Of a DNA stretch of 64,000 bases, positions 46,394 through 58,700 are shown piece by piece. The stretch lies in the NCBI RefSeq assembly GCF_030867145.1, contig NC_134428.1, positions 2,046,001 through 2,110,000 on the forward strand, in the 5' to 3' direction. The position numbers and the translations under genes are program-made. This stretch comes from Opisthocomus hoazin. Its lineage: Eukaryota; Chordata; Aves; Opisthocomiformes; Opisthocomidae. Within the stretch, counting starts at the first letter, position 1, and each line of letters starts with the position of its first letter. The notes beneath the pieces are model-generated. The model was not told the DNA's origin and searched no databases. It was given only the letters and a program-made list of their open reading frames with translations.

Positions 46394-48600
46394 CTATCCT
46401 GCCTGTTAAACAGTATATTGAATATCTCTAATTTTTCTTGTATTTTCAGCTGTCTTGACTATTTCCAAAGTAATTTTTTAAAGATGCAGGCTGCCTAGAC
46501 AAAGACTCTTTGCATCATTGTCCAGTTTTCTCCTCCCTTTACTCTTTGTTCATTCAGATTCCTGTCACCTATCGAACTGCTCTTTTGACATCAGGGAGTT
46601 AAAGGTTTGCTTCCCTTTCAGTAGTCTAATCGTCTCCTTAGCCAACTCTTTAACTATGTTTGTAACTATTTTTTTTCCTCTACCTAGCTACAATATTTCT
46701 CATAATTTATGCCTTAAAAGAAGGCAGCCTCATTAGAGGTAGATTGTAATTACTGTATGTTTGCACAGTGTGTTTTATTTATGGAACTTGTTTGTGCTTT
46801 AATTACTCCTTTCTTACAAATAGGAAAATTCCTTCTGTGCTTGTGTGCAGGCAACTCTCTGTGGAGAGGAGGTGGGAGATGGTGTAATGGAGCTGTAACA
46901 TCCAGCTGCAGAGATCAGTGGAGAAGTCTGATGCAAGGAACAGTGACACAAGTCCCAGGTGGCTGAGGAGAGAAATATTGAGGTTAGGGAGGTGAGGAAC
47001 AAAGATGTCCATAGAGTGTCAGACCAAGAGGGACTGCTTTTCCTACCAGTCCAGCCTTCCTGAGGAGTCACCCTGGATCAGGATCACTTTAAGAATGATT
47101 CTACCACTTCTTCTGTAAGCTGAAAAGCAATTTAAAATATTCCTAAAAATAAAAAAAATATTTTTATTAGGCACAGTATAATATCTTACTCCTTGTCTAC
47201 ACTATGAAAATTCTCCAATTAGCTGTACAAGTCTTGAAGAACTGAAGAAATTTACAGGAGCTTGTTAGCTTAGCACTTACTGCATTTTAATGAGCCCCAT
47301 GTGGTATTTGGTGCTGAGTCCATGAACCTCAGATACTGAGAGGAGATAGAAAAAACTGCTCAAGAAGGCAGAAGGAAAATTCAAAGTACCTGGAAGCATT
47401 GATTGGCCCCACTGAGGGACATTACTGACAAAGCCTCCCCAGGGACTCCTTAGAGCAGAGAATTGGAGGCCATGATTACAGGTAGGCAGAGGCACTGTGC
47501 AGGTGGCTGCAATGCTGAGAAAACCCTTGGCCTGCTTTATGAAGCAGAAAGGCCAAGGGCTGAGCCCCGGGCCCTGGGAAGGCAGATGCTGTCCCTCACA
47601 CATGGCTCAGGGCTCTTCTTGGGGACAGCTGGATGTGAGGGTGAGCAATGACAAGTGTAAATTCTGTGATACCTCCCAGCCTCCCAAAGAAGATGCGAGG
47701 ATGAAACAAAGTCCAGAGCCTCAAAAGTAAGTTTCTCCTGGTAGGAGTCGGTGTTAGAGGCAGCTGCCATAGCCAAGGGGACAAAGCCCTCAGTCCTGTT
47801 GAATCTTTCAGCTCTGCCAGAGTCCTTTGCAATTTGTACTGCAGGCTGTCCTACACTGTCCCATGCCTGCGCTTCTTTCCCTTCAGCCTGTAGTCACACA
47901 TCTTTACTTCCTACCCAGCGCTCACCCCAGCATTTCCGTACATTAATTGATGTCTCTCCACGGTCACTGGCTTTTTCTTGAAATTCAAATCCATGGGCTG
48001 ATCCAGAGTCCCTCTGGGTGACCTCTTACACAACAAGGATACCCTTTGAGTGAGTCTTCTTTTTCTTCACCTCTAGTCTGCACCTTCCAAGCAGCACTTT
48101 GTGAAGGTTTCCTTGCCTTCTCACTACCAAGAAAAGCTCCGTCATCTCTGAAACAACCCTTCAGGCAGATGCAGGCTACTACTTCAGTGCCCTCAGCCTC
48201 CACACGATTAAAGAAGCCCAGGTCCCTCAGCCTCTCCACACACGCCGTATAACCCATCCTGGCAGATCTCCTCTAGAACCTTCCTGGTTCCTCCTCGTTC
48301 TTCGAGACTGGGGAGCCTCACATGCCTCACAGACACACTGGTCCAGATGCGGCTACACCACTGCTGAGTCAAGGGGGTGATAACTCTCTGGTCTGGCTGG
48401 CCACACTCCTCCTAATGCAGACCTGTATGCTGTTGGCCTTATTCACTTGGAGCATGCATCACTCACTCATATGGCATCCTTTGGAACGCCCAGGCTCTGC
48501 TCCTCAGGGTCACTCCTGAGCTGTTCAGGTCCCAGCCTGCCCACAGCGTTTTGAGTTTTTCTCCCCTACTGAATGACTTGCAACTTCTTGTCAAGCTTCA

Positions 48601-49569
48601 TCAGGCTTCCACTGCCAAATCTAAAAGATTCTCAGAGTTCCCCCTGGAGCGAAGCTCTGTTTTGACAGCTTTTGATGTGTGCATACGAGATCTGTGGTGT
48701 CTCTGACAAGACAGCAGCATGAGGAATTGCGGGACACTAATGGTAGAAGAAGGAGATAGCTCTTCAATGGAATTGCTGACCAAGGGAGGAACTGCCATGG
48801 TGACAAGCTTGGAAATGCCGAATGAAGGTGCAAAGGAAGCCAAACTAGGAACAGGGAGGAAAGGTAAAGAGAGACGGGCTGTTTGCATGGGAGGATACAA
48901 GGATGGTCAAGGGGAAGATATCGTGAGTGAGACACAGCTGAAACCAGGACAGTGCCCACCCCTTATTTTATACCATCTACATCACACTCAGATCCCACAC
49001 TTACCCATAAATTACCTCTTCTTTTCCTGTCTTCCTTACCATATGGGCCATCCCTCTAAAATGTGCATTGAGTTCACTTAGCCCATGACTTTGTTCTCCG
49101 TCTGTCCATAACAATCTTTCAGGCAGGAGAGACGGTGTGTGCTGTTGGATTGTCACCTGCGGCATGTGGGATGACAATGGAAGATTGGCAAGGAGGATTG
49201 TCAACACACTCAAGTGACTTGCAGCTGGGGTGTCGGAAAACACATGTAGCATACTGAACAATGATTAGTCTTGTGTGCTGAAGAAGTACGACATCTGTGT
49301 TTAGATAACATAGGCCTGTGATTTACTCCAAGGCAATCTGTCGAACATGCTTGAGATTCCTGCCCTGCTGCGGGAAGGATCCAGGCACAGTGGAAAGTTC
49401 TGTCTGAGTGAGTCCCTGATATACCAATGTGAAAGAAACAAGTTCAGTAGCTCTCAGTCTTTGTCTAGCAGGGACTGAGCTCTGTGGTGTCTGCACTCCT
49501 GCTTGGCTTCGGTGCCTCTGCCCAGGTGCTGTATCAGAGATCCCCTGCTTTGTGAGATAATGAAAACAA
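48601..49569. other. Unrecognised stretch
   Basis: No gene. Open frames here are short and lack recognisable domains. I find no partner for this stretch elsewhere in the window. Confidence 0.4.
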
Positions 49570-49980
49570 ATCTACTCTTTACATTTCATGTGTGGTTTTG
49601 TTGTTTTTTCTGCATCCTGCCTGTTTTGCCTTACACAGCCCCAAGGACAGAGACTGCCCAAACTCTCTGTGTGAGCTGTTCCAGCACTTGGCTGAGCTCC
49701 TCAGGGAAAAAGTTGTCTTTATTTTTTGGTTGAACCTCTCCCATTTCACCTTTCTCCCATTGTCTTTTGTCCTCCTGCCATGCATCGGGATGAAGAGACT
49801 GACTGCATTCTCCATGATGTCTTCATTGGTACTGGCAGGCTCGGATGAGGTCCCCTTCGGCCTTCCCTTCTCGAGTCTGGACAAGCCCAGCTCCCTCAGC
49901 CTCTCCTCACAGGAAAAGTGGTCCAGTGCCTGGCTGTCCTGAGGGCCCTTTGCTAAGACCACACCAGCTTGCCTTTATCT
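49570..49980 (-). mobile_element. Old CR1 LINE fragment
   Basis: On the minus strand a 127-residue open frame (49962-49579) keeps CR1 C-terminal wording: [18 protein letters not shown], then a diverged RTKDNGRK and a HREFGQSLSL region. It is truncated at both ends. Confidence 0.75.
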
Positions 49981-51740
49981 TTAACGTGAGTATCTGAAAT
50001 CTGGACAGAATGTTTCACAGAATCCTTTTTCTTGAATCACAGAGTATTTCACAGAATCCTTCCTTCTTCCTTGCTCAGCAGAGGCAATGTACATAAATTC
50101 CTTGTCTGTGCCTGTCCTTGCTGTCACCCCCTGGCAGCTGCTTCATATCTGTGCCCTCTCCTGCATTGTCACAGCCCCGCTGCCTCAAGTATGTTCCCAT
50201 GGCCCTGCTGTGAGGGCACAGCACAGGACAGGGTGTGTTCAGAGTGGGGAATGGTTACTCTGACATGGTGCCCACAGCATTTCTTAGTGCTTTGTGATCT
50301 CATGGCCTTCCTGTCAGGCAGCTGCTCCAAGGTCCTGGAGAGGCCACGTCACATATGGGGCTTCACAGACAGCCCTGCTCCAGGGTCTGCCAGGGTCTGG
50401 GCCAAAAGACCAGGGTCTGGAAAAGGTCGATGAGAAATGGCCAACGGCGGAGTGGTGACAAAGGCCCTGGGCCAGCTTCCTGGTCTATCCATGCCACCAA
50501 GGGCACAGACCAGACTCCTTCTCCTATACTTACATGTCATCAAGCCCTTCTGTCAGCCATGGCTCTGCACAACAAACCGCCTGGTGTGAGTCTTCACCCT
50601 TCACCCTTCATGAGTTATACACTGATGTTTTTCTCTCCCAGGTAACTCCCAGTCCAGTCCATCTCCCCTCCAAGCTCTCCCACCTCCCCTGCCCTCTTTC
50701 CACTGACAATGCCCTCTCCCCAGCACAGCCCAGTCTGGGTTGGCCTAACAGCTGTGCCCACCACAGGGTGCTCTGGGCAGTCGCTCCACAGCCTCAGCCC
50801 CTCTCAAGGGCACAGCAGCTGCTGGGGGACAGAGAGGAGTCAGCCCCAGAGATGAGGGATCATTCATGGCAGAAAGCAAAGGAGGCACCCTGTGTCCCCT
50901 GCCCTCCTTCTGCGGAGATCCTGAGAGCTTTGCAGCCCCTCCTTGCCATCCTGTCTCCCCAGACCAGCACAAAAGCCCTGGCTATTCTGGTTCTCAAGAG
51001 CTCTGACTGCTCCAGGCACAGACCAGCCTTCCAAGAGCTGGGGCAGCCAGCAAGGTGTTTCGTTTCCCATTCATTGCTTATACTCTGAGGGTGCATCTCA
51101 GACACAAATATTTCTCCAGTTTCATTGATTTCACATAGATACAATAAGATACCCCACATTTACACAAAGCCTCTCGGTCACTGCTGTCCCATCATGTGCT
51201 CGGACGCAAGAGACACGGCACCCAAAATACCAGCCCCCTTCCTGCAGTGAGCCTGGGTCCTTCGGCAGAGGGGATCTCCCAGTGTCTGTGCCAGTCAGGT
51301 GCCTGCTGCTGGCCTGTCACAGACACTGGCAGAGGGGAGCTGAAAAGCACATACCCCCACTATGAGTCAAAGGCTGCCCTGTCAGCGGCTTCAGAGAAAA
51401 GTGACATTATGGTCCCTTTCTCAGGTGCATAACTGCAGTTGACAAATGACCTCCAGAGCCAGAAGTGATCTCACAGCCCCCTTCACAGCCTCTGACTTTG
51501 TACAGGATTGTAAGTTGCCGACATGCAACTGAGCACATGGTACCATAACCAACAATTACCCTCTTTGGGGCCCAGCACCTGAGCAGATAAAATTTAGCCT
51601 GTTTCATTAAATTTATCTAATAGATTCCTTGCTAATGGTTTGAGTGGAGGAATGTTCCTTGGAGGAACTGCTGTATTTGTACTTGTGAATTTTATGTCTC
51701 TACTGCTTCCTTTGTGCTTTTTCTTGTTTCTCTTTCTGTT
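49981..51740. other. Mostly unrecognised stretch
   Basis: Bases 50345-50420 resemble the 18.2 and 54.27 kb repeat (GGGGCTTCACAGACAGCC...GTCTGCCAGGGTCTGG). Bases 51180-51225 resemble 40867-40910 (CTGCTGTCCCATCATGTGCTCGGAC). A GC-richer part at 50640-51060 has an open frame of 184 codons (50534-51088) without a recognisable domain. I do not call it a gene. Confidence 0.4.
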
Positions 51741-51741
51741 C

Positions 51742-52608
51742 TGGGAGGAGTGGTAGATACACCAGAAGGTTGTGCTGCCATTCAGCGTGACCTGGACAGG
51801 CTGGAAAGTTGGGCAGAGAGGAACCCGATGAGGTTCAACAAGGGCAAATGCAGCGTCCTGCACCTGGGGAGGAACAACCCCATGCATCAGTACAGGCTTG
51901 GGGCAGACCTGCTGGAGAGCAGCTCTGCAGAGAGGGACCTGGGTGACCTGGTGGACCCATGAGCCAGCAGTGTGCCCTGGCTGCCAAGAAGGCCAATGGC
52001 ATTCTGGGGTGCATTAGGAGGAGTGTGGCCAGCAGGACGAGGGAGGTTCTCCTTCCCCTCTACAGTGCCCTGGTGAGGCCTCATCTGGAGTACTGTGTGC
52101 AGTTCTGGGCTCCCCACTTCAAGAAAGATGAGGAGCTACTGGAGAGAGTCCAGCGGAGGGCTACGAGGATGAGGAGGGGACTGGAGCATCTCTCCTATGA
52201 GGAGAGGCTGAGGGAGCTGGGCTTGTTCAGCCTGAAGAAGAGAAGCCTGAGAGGGGACCTTATAAATGCCTATAATTTCTGCAGGGTGGGTGTCAGGAGG
52301 ATGGGGCCAAGCTCTTTTCGGTAGTGCCCAGCAATGGGCACAAGGGGCAATGGGCACAAACTGAAGCACAGGAAGTTCCGTCTGAACGTGAGGAAGAACT
52401 TCTTCCCTCTGAGTGTGACGGAGCACTGGAACAGGCTGCCCAGGGAGGTTGTGGAGTCTCCTTCTCTGGAGATATTCCAGCCCCGCCTGGACGCGGTGCT
52501 GTGCAGCCTGCTCTGGGTGACCCTGCTTCGGCAAGAGGGTTGGACTGGGTGACCCACAGAGGTCCCTTCCAACCCCAAGCATTCTGTGATTCTGTGATTC
52601 TCTGATTC
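51742..52608 (+). mobile_element. CR1 LINE 3' fragment
   Basis: The plus strand encodes the end of the RT core and the C-terminal domain ([50 protein letters not shown]). A small deletion near 51950 shifts the frame, and a stop near 52322 ends it. The 3' end is a short ATTCTGTG microsatellite (52579-52608), the diagnostic CR1 tail. Confidence 0.93.
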
Positions 52609-52639
52609 TGTCTTCCAAGAGCTCTCCAAGGAAAATATT

Positions 52640-52684
52640 CATTGAATCACAGAATAACACAGGCTGGAAAAGACCCCTGAGCAC
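52640..52684 (-). mobile_element. CR1 3'-end stub
   Basis: The plus strand reads GAATCACAGAATAACACAGGCTGGAAAAGACCCC, the antisense of the last bases of a CR1. It is cut off by the LTR that follows. Confidence 0.7.
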
Positions 52685-52687
52685 CAC

Positions 52688-53278
52688 GGTACTGGGTCTG
52701 GCTGGGATGGAGTTCACTTTTGCCAGAGCAGCCCACATGCTGCTGTGCTTCAGACTCATGGCTGGAACGGTGTTGATCACGCACCAGTGTTTTGGCTATT
52801 ACTGAGCAGTGCTCAGACCACATGAAGGCTGTCTCTCCAACCACCCCAAAGCTGGCTGGCTCAGGGTGGTCCAGTGGTTGGGAGGTGACATAGACGTGAC
52901 AGCTTACCTGAATTGAACAATGGGATATTCCGTACGTTATGACATCATGCTCAGCATTGATACTGAGGTAAAGGAGGGATGTAAAGAGATGATATTTCTT
53001 AGTCAGACATTTGTCTTCCTAAAGAACCACTACATGTCCTGAATCCTTGCTTCCCAGGATGTGGCTTGGTGTGACAGGACTTCCTAGTGTCTGCCCAGCA
53101 GCCACTGGAACAACATCAGCCCCCACAACTCTGGGAAACTCAATAGAATTTATGTATTTTGCATTATTGCTCTATTTTTGGTGTTATTAGTAAAGTTATT
53201 TTAATTTCCAGTTTGTAAGTCCCTCTCCCTTTTCCTCCTTTTTCCCTTCCCCTAGTAGGGGGTGGGGGGGGGGGTGTG
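52688..53278 (+). repeat. Solo LTR (family 1), nearly complete
   Basis: It starts TACTGGGTCTGGCTGGGATGG (first bases lost), has CAGTGTTTTGGCTATTACTGAGCAGTGCTC, a U3 region AATGGGATATTCCGTACGTTATGACATCATGC, and ends in TTTTCCTCCTTTTTCCC and a G-rich run at 53260-53276. I recognise it as a common bird LTR family. No internal sequence adjoins. Confidence 0.75.
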
Positions 53279-53450
53279 CTAATATCACGCATCTGCCACT
53301 CATTTATTGCTGCCCTGCTCTAAACAGTGACAAACAGACAGAAGAAACTGCCCCAGAAACATCATCCCAGACCCCATTACCCCATACCAGCCCCAGCCCT
53401 AAGTCAGGTAGGGCTCTCTCCTTGTCACTGCAATGGCTCCAGGGACTCAA

Positions 53451-53640
53451 GAGACACCTGGGAACACATCTATATTTTAGTTACAGCTGAGCAGTGTTTG
53501 TGCAGCATCAAGGACTTTTTGGCTCCTAATGCTGCCCTATGAGCAAGTAGGCTGGGAGTGCCCCAGAAGTTAGGAGGGAACAAATCTTGGACAGCTGAGT
53601 GCAGATGACCAAAGGGACATTTCCATTTCTAAGAAAGGAC
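53451..53640 (+). repeat. LTR (family 1) fragment
   Basis: It carries GAGCAGTGTTTGTGCAGCATCAAGG, GAGCAAGTAGGCTGGGAGTG and GACCAAAGGGACATTTCC, which match the middle of the family 1 LTR. Both ends are truncated. Confidence 0.65.
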
Positions 53641-53696
53641 TCCAGCGATTCAGCTGATGTTAATGTGCTTGTAGATTTTTCTAAAATATAGGAAGT

Positions 53697-53895
53697 AGTG
53701 CTGGGCACTACTGAAAAGAGCTTGGCCCCATCCTCCTGACACCCACCCTGTAGAAATTATAGGCATTTATTAGGTCCCCTCTCAGCCTTCCCTTCTTCAG
53801 ACTGAACAAGCCCAGCTCCCTCAGCCTCTCCTCACAGGCCAAGTGCTCCAGTCCCTTGCTGTCCTGCGGCCCTTTGCTAAACCCACGACAGCTTG
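53697..53895 (-). mobile_element. CR1 LINE fragment
   Basis: The plus strand reads the antisense of the CR1 C-terminal domain (CTTCAGACTGAACAAGCCCAG, CTCCCTCAGCCTCTCCTCACAGG). The minus-strand open frame keeps [21 protein letters not shown]. It is truncated at both ends. Confidence 0.88.
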
Positions 53896-54054
53896 CCAAT
53901 ATCATTCCTAAATTGGGCATCTGAATTTTGGATCCCTTCTCTTTACTCTTAACTTTTCTTGCAGCCACCAAATCCAGGTGGTCACCCCATGGCAGTTCCT
54001 TTGTGACTGCTGCCAGTGCCCTGGCCTGTGCCCAGCCCAGCCACACTGTCCCAC

Positions 54055-54375
54055 AGATCATCCCATGGACCCACTGTTCCGGCTCAGCACTGGAAAGGGT
54101 GTATGTGGTGTGAGGAACAGTTTCTCGTAGGTGATCCCCAAGACATTCCTTTGTGCCCTGTCCCCCTTCAGTTTCTCGTACCTGAGACAGCCTCCCATAA
54201 GTCCTGATAACTACGCAGTTTTATCCACACCCCATGTGGGGTTTCGCAGATGTCCTCGCTCTGGGTTTTGCCAGGGTTTGGACAAGGAGAGAAGTGGAGC
54301 AGGGCTTGCCTTTCCACCTGTGCAGTCACTGAGCCCAGCAGGAAGAGGGAAGTGGCCACGCAACAAAGTTCACAC
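54055..54375 (-). repeat. Repeat copy, inverted relative to 18120-18450
   Basis: It shares CCCCATGTGGGGTTTCGCAGATGTCC, CTGTGCAGTCACTGAGCCCAGC and ACACATAAACC with the reverse complement of 18120-18450. Its identity is unknown. It sits on the 3' side of OR unit D, as the partner sits beyond the 5' flank of unit B. Confidence 0.6.
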
Positions 54376-54823
54376 ATAAACCTGTGGTGAGAGGTCAGTG
54401 CTGGAAGAGGCCAAAAAGCGAGGCCACCAGTGAAAGTTCACTGGAGTCCCATTCCCTAATACATCACCCCATGTCTTCCTCCCCCCATTCCATGGACAAC
54501 CGCAGCACAGCAAACTGTACTCACAGGGTCAATTTCTTCAGCCTGCTCCTGACCTCAGCCATGCAAGGAAAGCCCAACCTCTAGCCAATGCCACTGAGGA
54601 AATCCACTTTTATTAGAGAGATTTTACAGTGGAGGCCAGCTGTAACCTTGTGACAGACACATGTGTAAAGACCTCAGGGTTAGACAGGCTCAATTTATGA
54701 CTCTGGAGAAGTGGAGTTCATGCAGACATTCCTGGAGAAACAGAATTATCACAGATAAAATGACCAGAGCACAGGAGGTTCCCCATAAGCAGTAGAAATC
54801 ACTTGTGAAAAGAAATGGGCACA
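54376..54823. other. 3' flank of OR unit D
   Basis: No gene is seen. An in-frame stop closes the receptor at 54824-54826. A short minus-strand open frame (55046-54690) overlapping the receptor end is a frame shadow. Confidence 0.5.
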
Positions 54824-55759
54824 TTATAGCTGCTGAAAGACTAATAACAGAATGAGCTGCTTCAACACATCTTTGAGCTCCTGGTTCCTCATGCTGTAAA
54901 TGAGGGGTTTCACTGCTGGAGGAACCACCGAGTAGAGAAATGACAAAACCAGATCCAGGTATGGGGAGGAGATGGAGAGGGGCTTCATATAAGAAATCAT
55001 GCCAGTGCTGATAAAAACAGACAAAACAATCAGATGAGGGAGGCACTTGGAAAAGGCTTTGTGCTGTCCCTGCTCAGAGGGGATCCTCAGCACAGCCCTG
55101 AAGATCTGCACATAGGACACGACAATGAAACCAAAACACCCAAAAGCCAAAGAAACACTAACCCCAAGAAGCCCAACTTCCCTGAGGTAGGAGTGTGAGC
55201 AGGAGAGCTTGAGGATCTGGGGTATTTCACAGAAGAAGTGGTCCAGGGCACTGCCTTGGCAGAGAGGAATTGAAAATGTATTGACAGTGTGCAAGAGAGC
55301 ATAGAGGAAAGCACTGCCCCAAGCAGATGCTGCCATGTGGACACAACCTCTGCTGCCCATCATCAGTTCATAGTGCAGAGGTTTGCAGATGGCCATGTAA
55401 CGGTCATAGGCCATGACAGTGAGGAGACAATACTCCCCCACAATCAAGAAGAGAAAGAAAAAGAGCTGGACAGCACACCCTGCATAGGAGATGGCCCTAG
55501 TGTTCCAGAGGGAATTGGCCATGGCTTTGGGGAGAGTGGTGGAGACGGAGCCCAGGTCAAGAAAAGAGAGGTTGAGGAGGAAAAAGTACATGGGGGTGTG
55601 GAGGCGGTGGTCACAGGCTATGGCAGTGATGATGAGGCCGTTGCCCAGGAGGGCAGCCAGGTAGATGGCCAGGAAGAGGCAGAAGTGCAAGAGCTGCAGC
55701 TCCCTTGTGTCTGCAAATGCAAGGAGAAGGAAGTGGGTGATGGAGCTGCTGTTGGTCAT
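54824..55759 (-). CDS. Olfactory receptor, OR14-like gamma-c, full length with altered NPxxY (unit D)
   Basis: This encodes a 311-residue odorant-receptor GPCR. The start at 55759 (MTNSSS) matches the family. Fifteen further in-frame codons upstream correspond to untranslated flank elsewhere. Visible: NSS glycosylation site, GN in TM1, PMYFF, TM3 Cys 95, MAYDRY (116-121), loop cysteines 167, 177 and 187, and MRNQELKD after TM7. Two conserved positions differ: the TM7 motif reads KPLIY instead of NPLIY (codon AAA at 54910-54908), and TM6 starts KAFSKC instead of KAFSTC. No stop or frameshift. The Asn-to-Lys change at a GPCR activation switch may impair signalling, so the gene is intact as an ORF but of uncertain function. 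Confidence 0.92.
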   Translation of the reverse strand: MTNSSSITHFLLLAFADTRELQLLHFCLFLAIYLAALLGNGLIITAIACDHRLHTPMYFFLLNLSFLDLGSVSTTLPKAMANSLWNTRAISYAGCAVQLFFFLFLIVGEYCLLTVMAYDRYMAICKPLHYELMMGSRGCVHMAASAWGSAFLYALLHTVNTFSIPLCQGSALDHFFCEIPQILKLSCSHSYLREVGLLGVSVSLAFGCFGFIVVSYVQIFRAVLRIPSEQGQHKAFSKCLPHLIVLSVFISTGMISYMKPLSISSPYLDLVLSFLYSVVPPAVKPLIYSMRNQELKDVLKQLILLLVFQQL

Positions 55760-58700
55760 TTGCTTCATCTGGGCATGGGATTCTGTTCTTAGAGGAAGAA
55801 CCAATGAAGATTTAGGGCAGACTTCTCAGAGCAAAATCAAAGCCTTTCTCCAAGACCCTCACCCTGTTACACACATTCATCATTCGTTTTCCAGGAGCCC
55901 TTCCTTCAGCTCTGTGGCTGCAGCTCTGGTTGGTTGTTCCTGAGTGTACCGGGAGCAGCAGGACCTCTTCCTTCCGGCTGCTAAAAAGCCAGCTCTGCTC
56001 TGCGGACAGTGGGTGCATGGGCATGGTGGGGCAAGGTCCAGACCCGTTGTACAACTTTGTCAGACGAACCTCCTCCTGTCACAGTAGGAATTTTCAGCAT
56101 CAAAACTGCAGAGGTCAGACTCAGAAATTTTGGGTTTTCACAGCTTCCCTGATTTCCCCTTGTGGTTGTTGTCATTAGATGATGGAAACTCTCCATGTTT
56201 CTGTTGACTGCAGGGTGAACAGGGCAAGTCCTGTGAGGCAAGAGGAATGACTGTGGTTTAATGCAGAGATATGGCAGCTGGTCTGTCCATCCTTCTATTT
56301 CTGAAATGCCCTGGGCTTACACCCTGATGGACTGATGGACTGATGAAGAGATGGAGATACTACTGACAACAGAGACCACTAAATGTCTCACACATTCTGT
56401 GGGTCTCAGCACGCCACTTCTAGCCAAGAATACACATGGCTTATTTCACCACCCAAGAGCATGTCCTCGGTTGTAGTTTCTCTGCACTTCTCCATGCAGC
56501 TCTAAGATAAAACAGACGTGCTATGGGTCACATTTGCTTCCTGGAGGGCAGCTGACAGCTTAGAAGGACACCCCAAGGAGCTAACCAATTGTCCTAATGA
56601 TGTCATCTCATTGAGTGAAAATTGACTCAGTCTCCAGCCCCACAGGCTGCATTGGCCACAGCCCCAAAGGTTAGAGGGAAGGTGGGACACTTGTTGCCGT
56701 GGTCACATCTGCATGAACGGACAAACAAGATCACAGTTTGAGTCTGCAGCTCAGACTTCCATCCCCAGAGAGTGACAGCAACAAAAAGATAAATTCAAAG
56801 GAGAAAAGAGGAGAAACAAGGAAGAATATAGCGAGGATTTGGCTGAGAGAGGCAAGGGGAGAGGCAGAGAAGAGAGGAAGGGGGCTGCTCAGGGAAGGCA
56901 TCTGCACTGCAGGCCATGGCCAGGAGGTGCCCATATCTCCTCTGCAACAGGGTTTCCATGAGCAGTTCCCTCCCTTCCTGCCCATCTCGACTGCCTGGAG
57001 CTGTCCCTGCCAGGAGCTCTTGCTCTGGACCCACATCTCCTCCCTGCCAGTGCTCACAGACCCCAGCCCAGCCCCTGTGTGCCCAGCTCTGCCCTGCAGC
57101 CTCTCCGTGAGTGCAGGGACTAAAGGGCAGCTCACACAAACCCTGATGAAACTGGCCAGGGGATGCTGGTGCTGTCTGTAGTCCCCAGAGCTGGAAAGTG
57201 AAAATGCAGACTCAGGAAAGCTTCTCCTCTCTACAGTCATCCCTCCTTCAACTTTCCAAATGAAAAGTTCCTTTGGAAATCTCCCACTGCCCATGCAGCA
57301 CACAAAGAGGAGAAACCTCAGCAGACAGTCAGCTTCCCTTTCATAAAGCTCCATCTTGAATAATTCCCTTGGAAATGCCATGGGGGTGATAGGGAGCTGT
57401 GAGCAGCCCTGACCCATGCAGCAGAAGCACCCTGTCCTGCCAAGGGTGGTTCCTTCCACCTACAGCTTCTCCCTCTAGCGTCATGGTGAGCTCCTTGGCC
57501 AGGCAGAGTGCTGACCCTGGCAGGCAGCAGAGCTCCTGCCCCAGCACACAGCCCCTGGGGTGCATAGACCCTGCTCTGAAGGACAGCTTGGGGCAGCCCA
57601 GGCTGCACATCCACCTTCCCAACCCTTCAGCCGTCCCTGGGAGAAGGCAGCTGTCATGGCCTGTCCCTCTGAGGGTGCAGCAGGCAGTCCCTGCTTTGCA
57701 GCACGTCCTCACCTTCTACAAAAGAGAAACTGTGATACTGCTCATGGTCCATCCATAGGCTGTGGGGTGTGCCAGCTTTAGTAGATCTTTTCACAAAATT
57801 CAAAGACATTGTCCTTCATGCAGAGACTTACCGTGTCAATGGCTGAAAAGATTTCTCCCCCAGTGAGCTCTCAGCATCCTCCAACCCCAGACTGCCGTTA
57901 ACCTCTCTCTGCCTCTCTCCTCTCCCCTCGCTGCCTGCAGGCAGTGCCCTCAGCCCTGCTGTGCTTTGCAGAGGAGCTGCTCCTGGGCACAGCTGCCTCT
58001 CTGCAGTGCTGCCCACTTGCCAAGACGTCCATTTGTCCCAGAAGCTCAGCCTCAGCTCAGCAGCAGAGGACAAGCTCAGTGTGTCTCTGGTTCTTCTCCC
58101 TCTGGGCTCCCTTAAGGTGTCTTTTTGTCTCCAGGGGAACCTGCTGTGAAACAGGATGAAGTCATCACTGATGATTCCTCCTCTGGGGAGAAACTTCTCT
58201 TTTCTTTAGTGTCATTTCTCTTCTCAGACAAAGAGTGAGAAAGAAAAAACAACTTTGCTTGTCCCATCATTAGACAGGAAAACCAGTAAGTGGCAGGGAG
58301 GCATCTCCTTTATCCCTAATGAAGGAAGGGATTCAGCCTAGTCATTCGAGACATCTCATCCTGGGTTTGAAGTCCTGGGGCTAGAAGAGGACTCAGCTCC
58401 CTCTCATGTACAGCACAAACCCACAAGAGGTGGGATTCCTCTTGCCTCAGTTCAGATGGACATTAAATAGGCTCTTGCATGGGAGCTCCTTGTCTCAGCT
58501 CCCTTGCTAATTATTGGAGGTGGAGGGCAGCAGGAAGATGTGCAGACACAGACACCTGGTGACAGGTTTGGTTCCAGAGGTGACCAAGATGTGTGCTGGT
58601 AACTGAACACTCCACTGGAGCAGTTCATAGAGACAGGGCAGTGTCTGAGGGCATCTTCTTGGAGGTTGGTGGGAAATGTCTTTGGCCACCTTAAATGACA

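Larger units (their letters stand above)
40900..48600. repeat. Right arm of the large inverted repeat, split by a CR1
   Basis: It mirrors the left arm as listed there. The match resumes on both sides of the CR1 at 40999-43993: on the minus strand GGCCTAAAGTGTGAACTGTGAGGAG (40975-40951) corresponds to 39200-39225, and 44000-44090 corresponds to 39110-39190. Bases 45830-46850 also match 12567-13402 directly. Confidence 0.85.

Noticed and set aside
50534..51088. 184-codon open frame in a GC-richer stretch
   Set aside because: No domain, no plausible start context and no duplicate in the window. Pro/Ser/Leu-rich composition fits chance.
53258..53276. G-rich run as a regulatory G-quadruplex
   Set aside because: It is the ordinary G-rich end of the family 1 LTR. 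Nothing supports a specific role.
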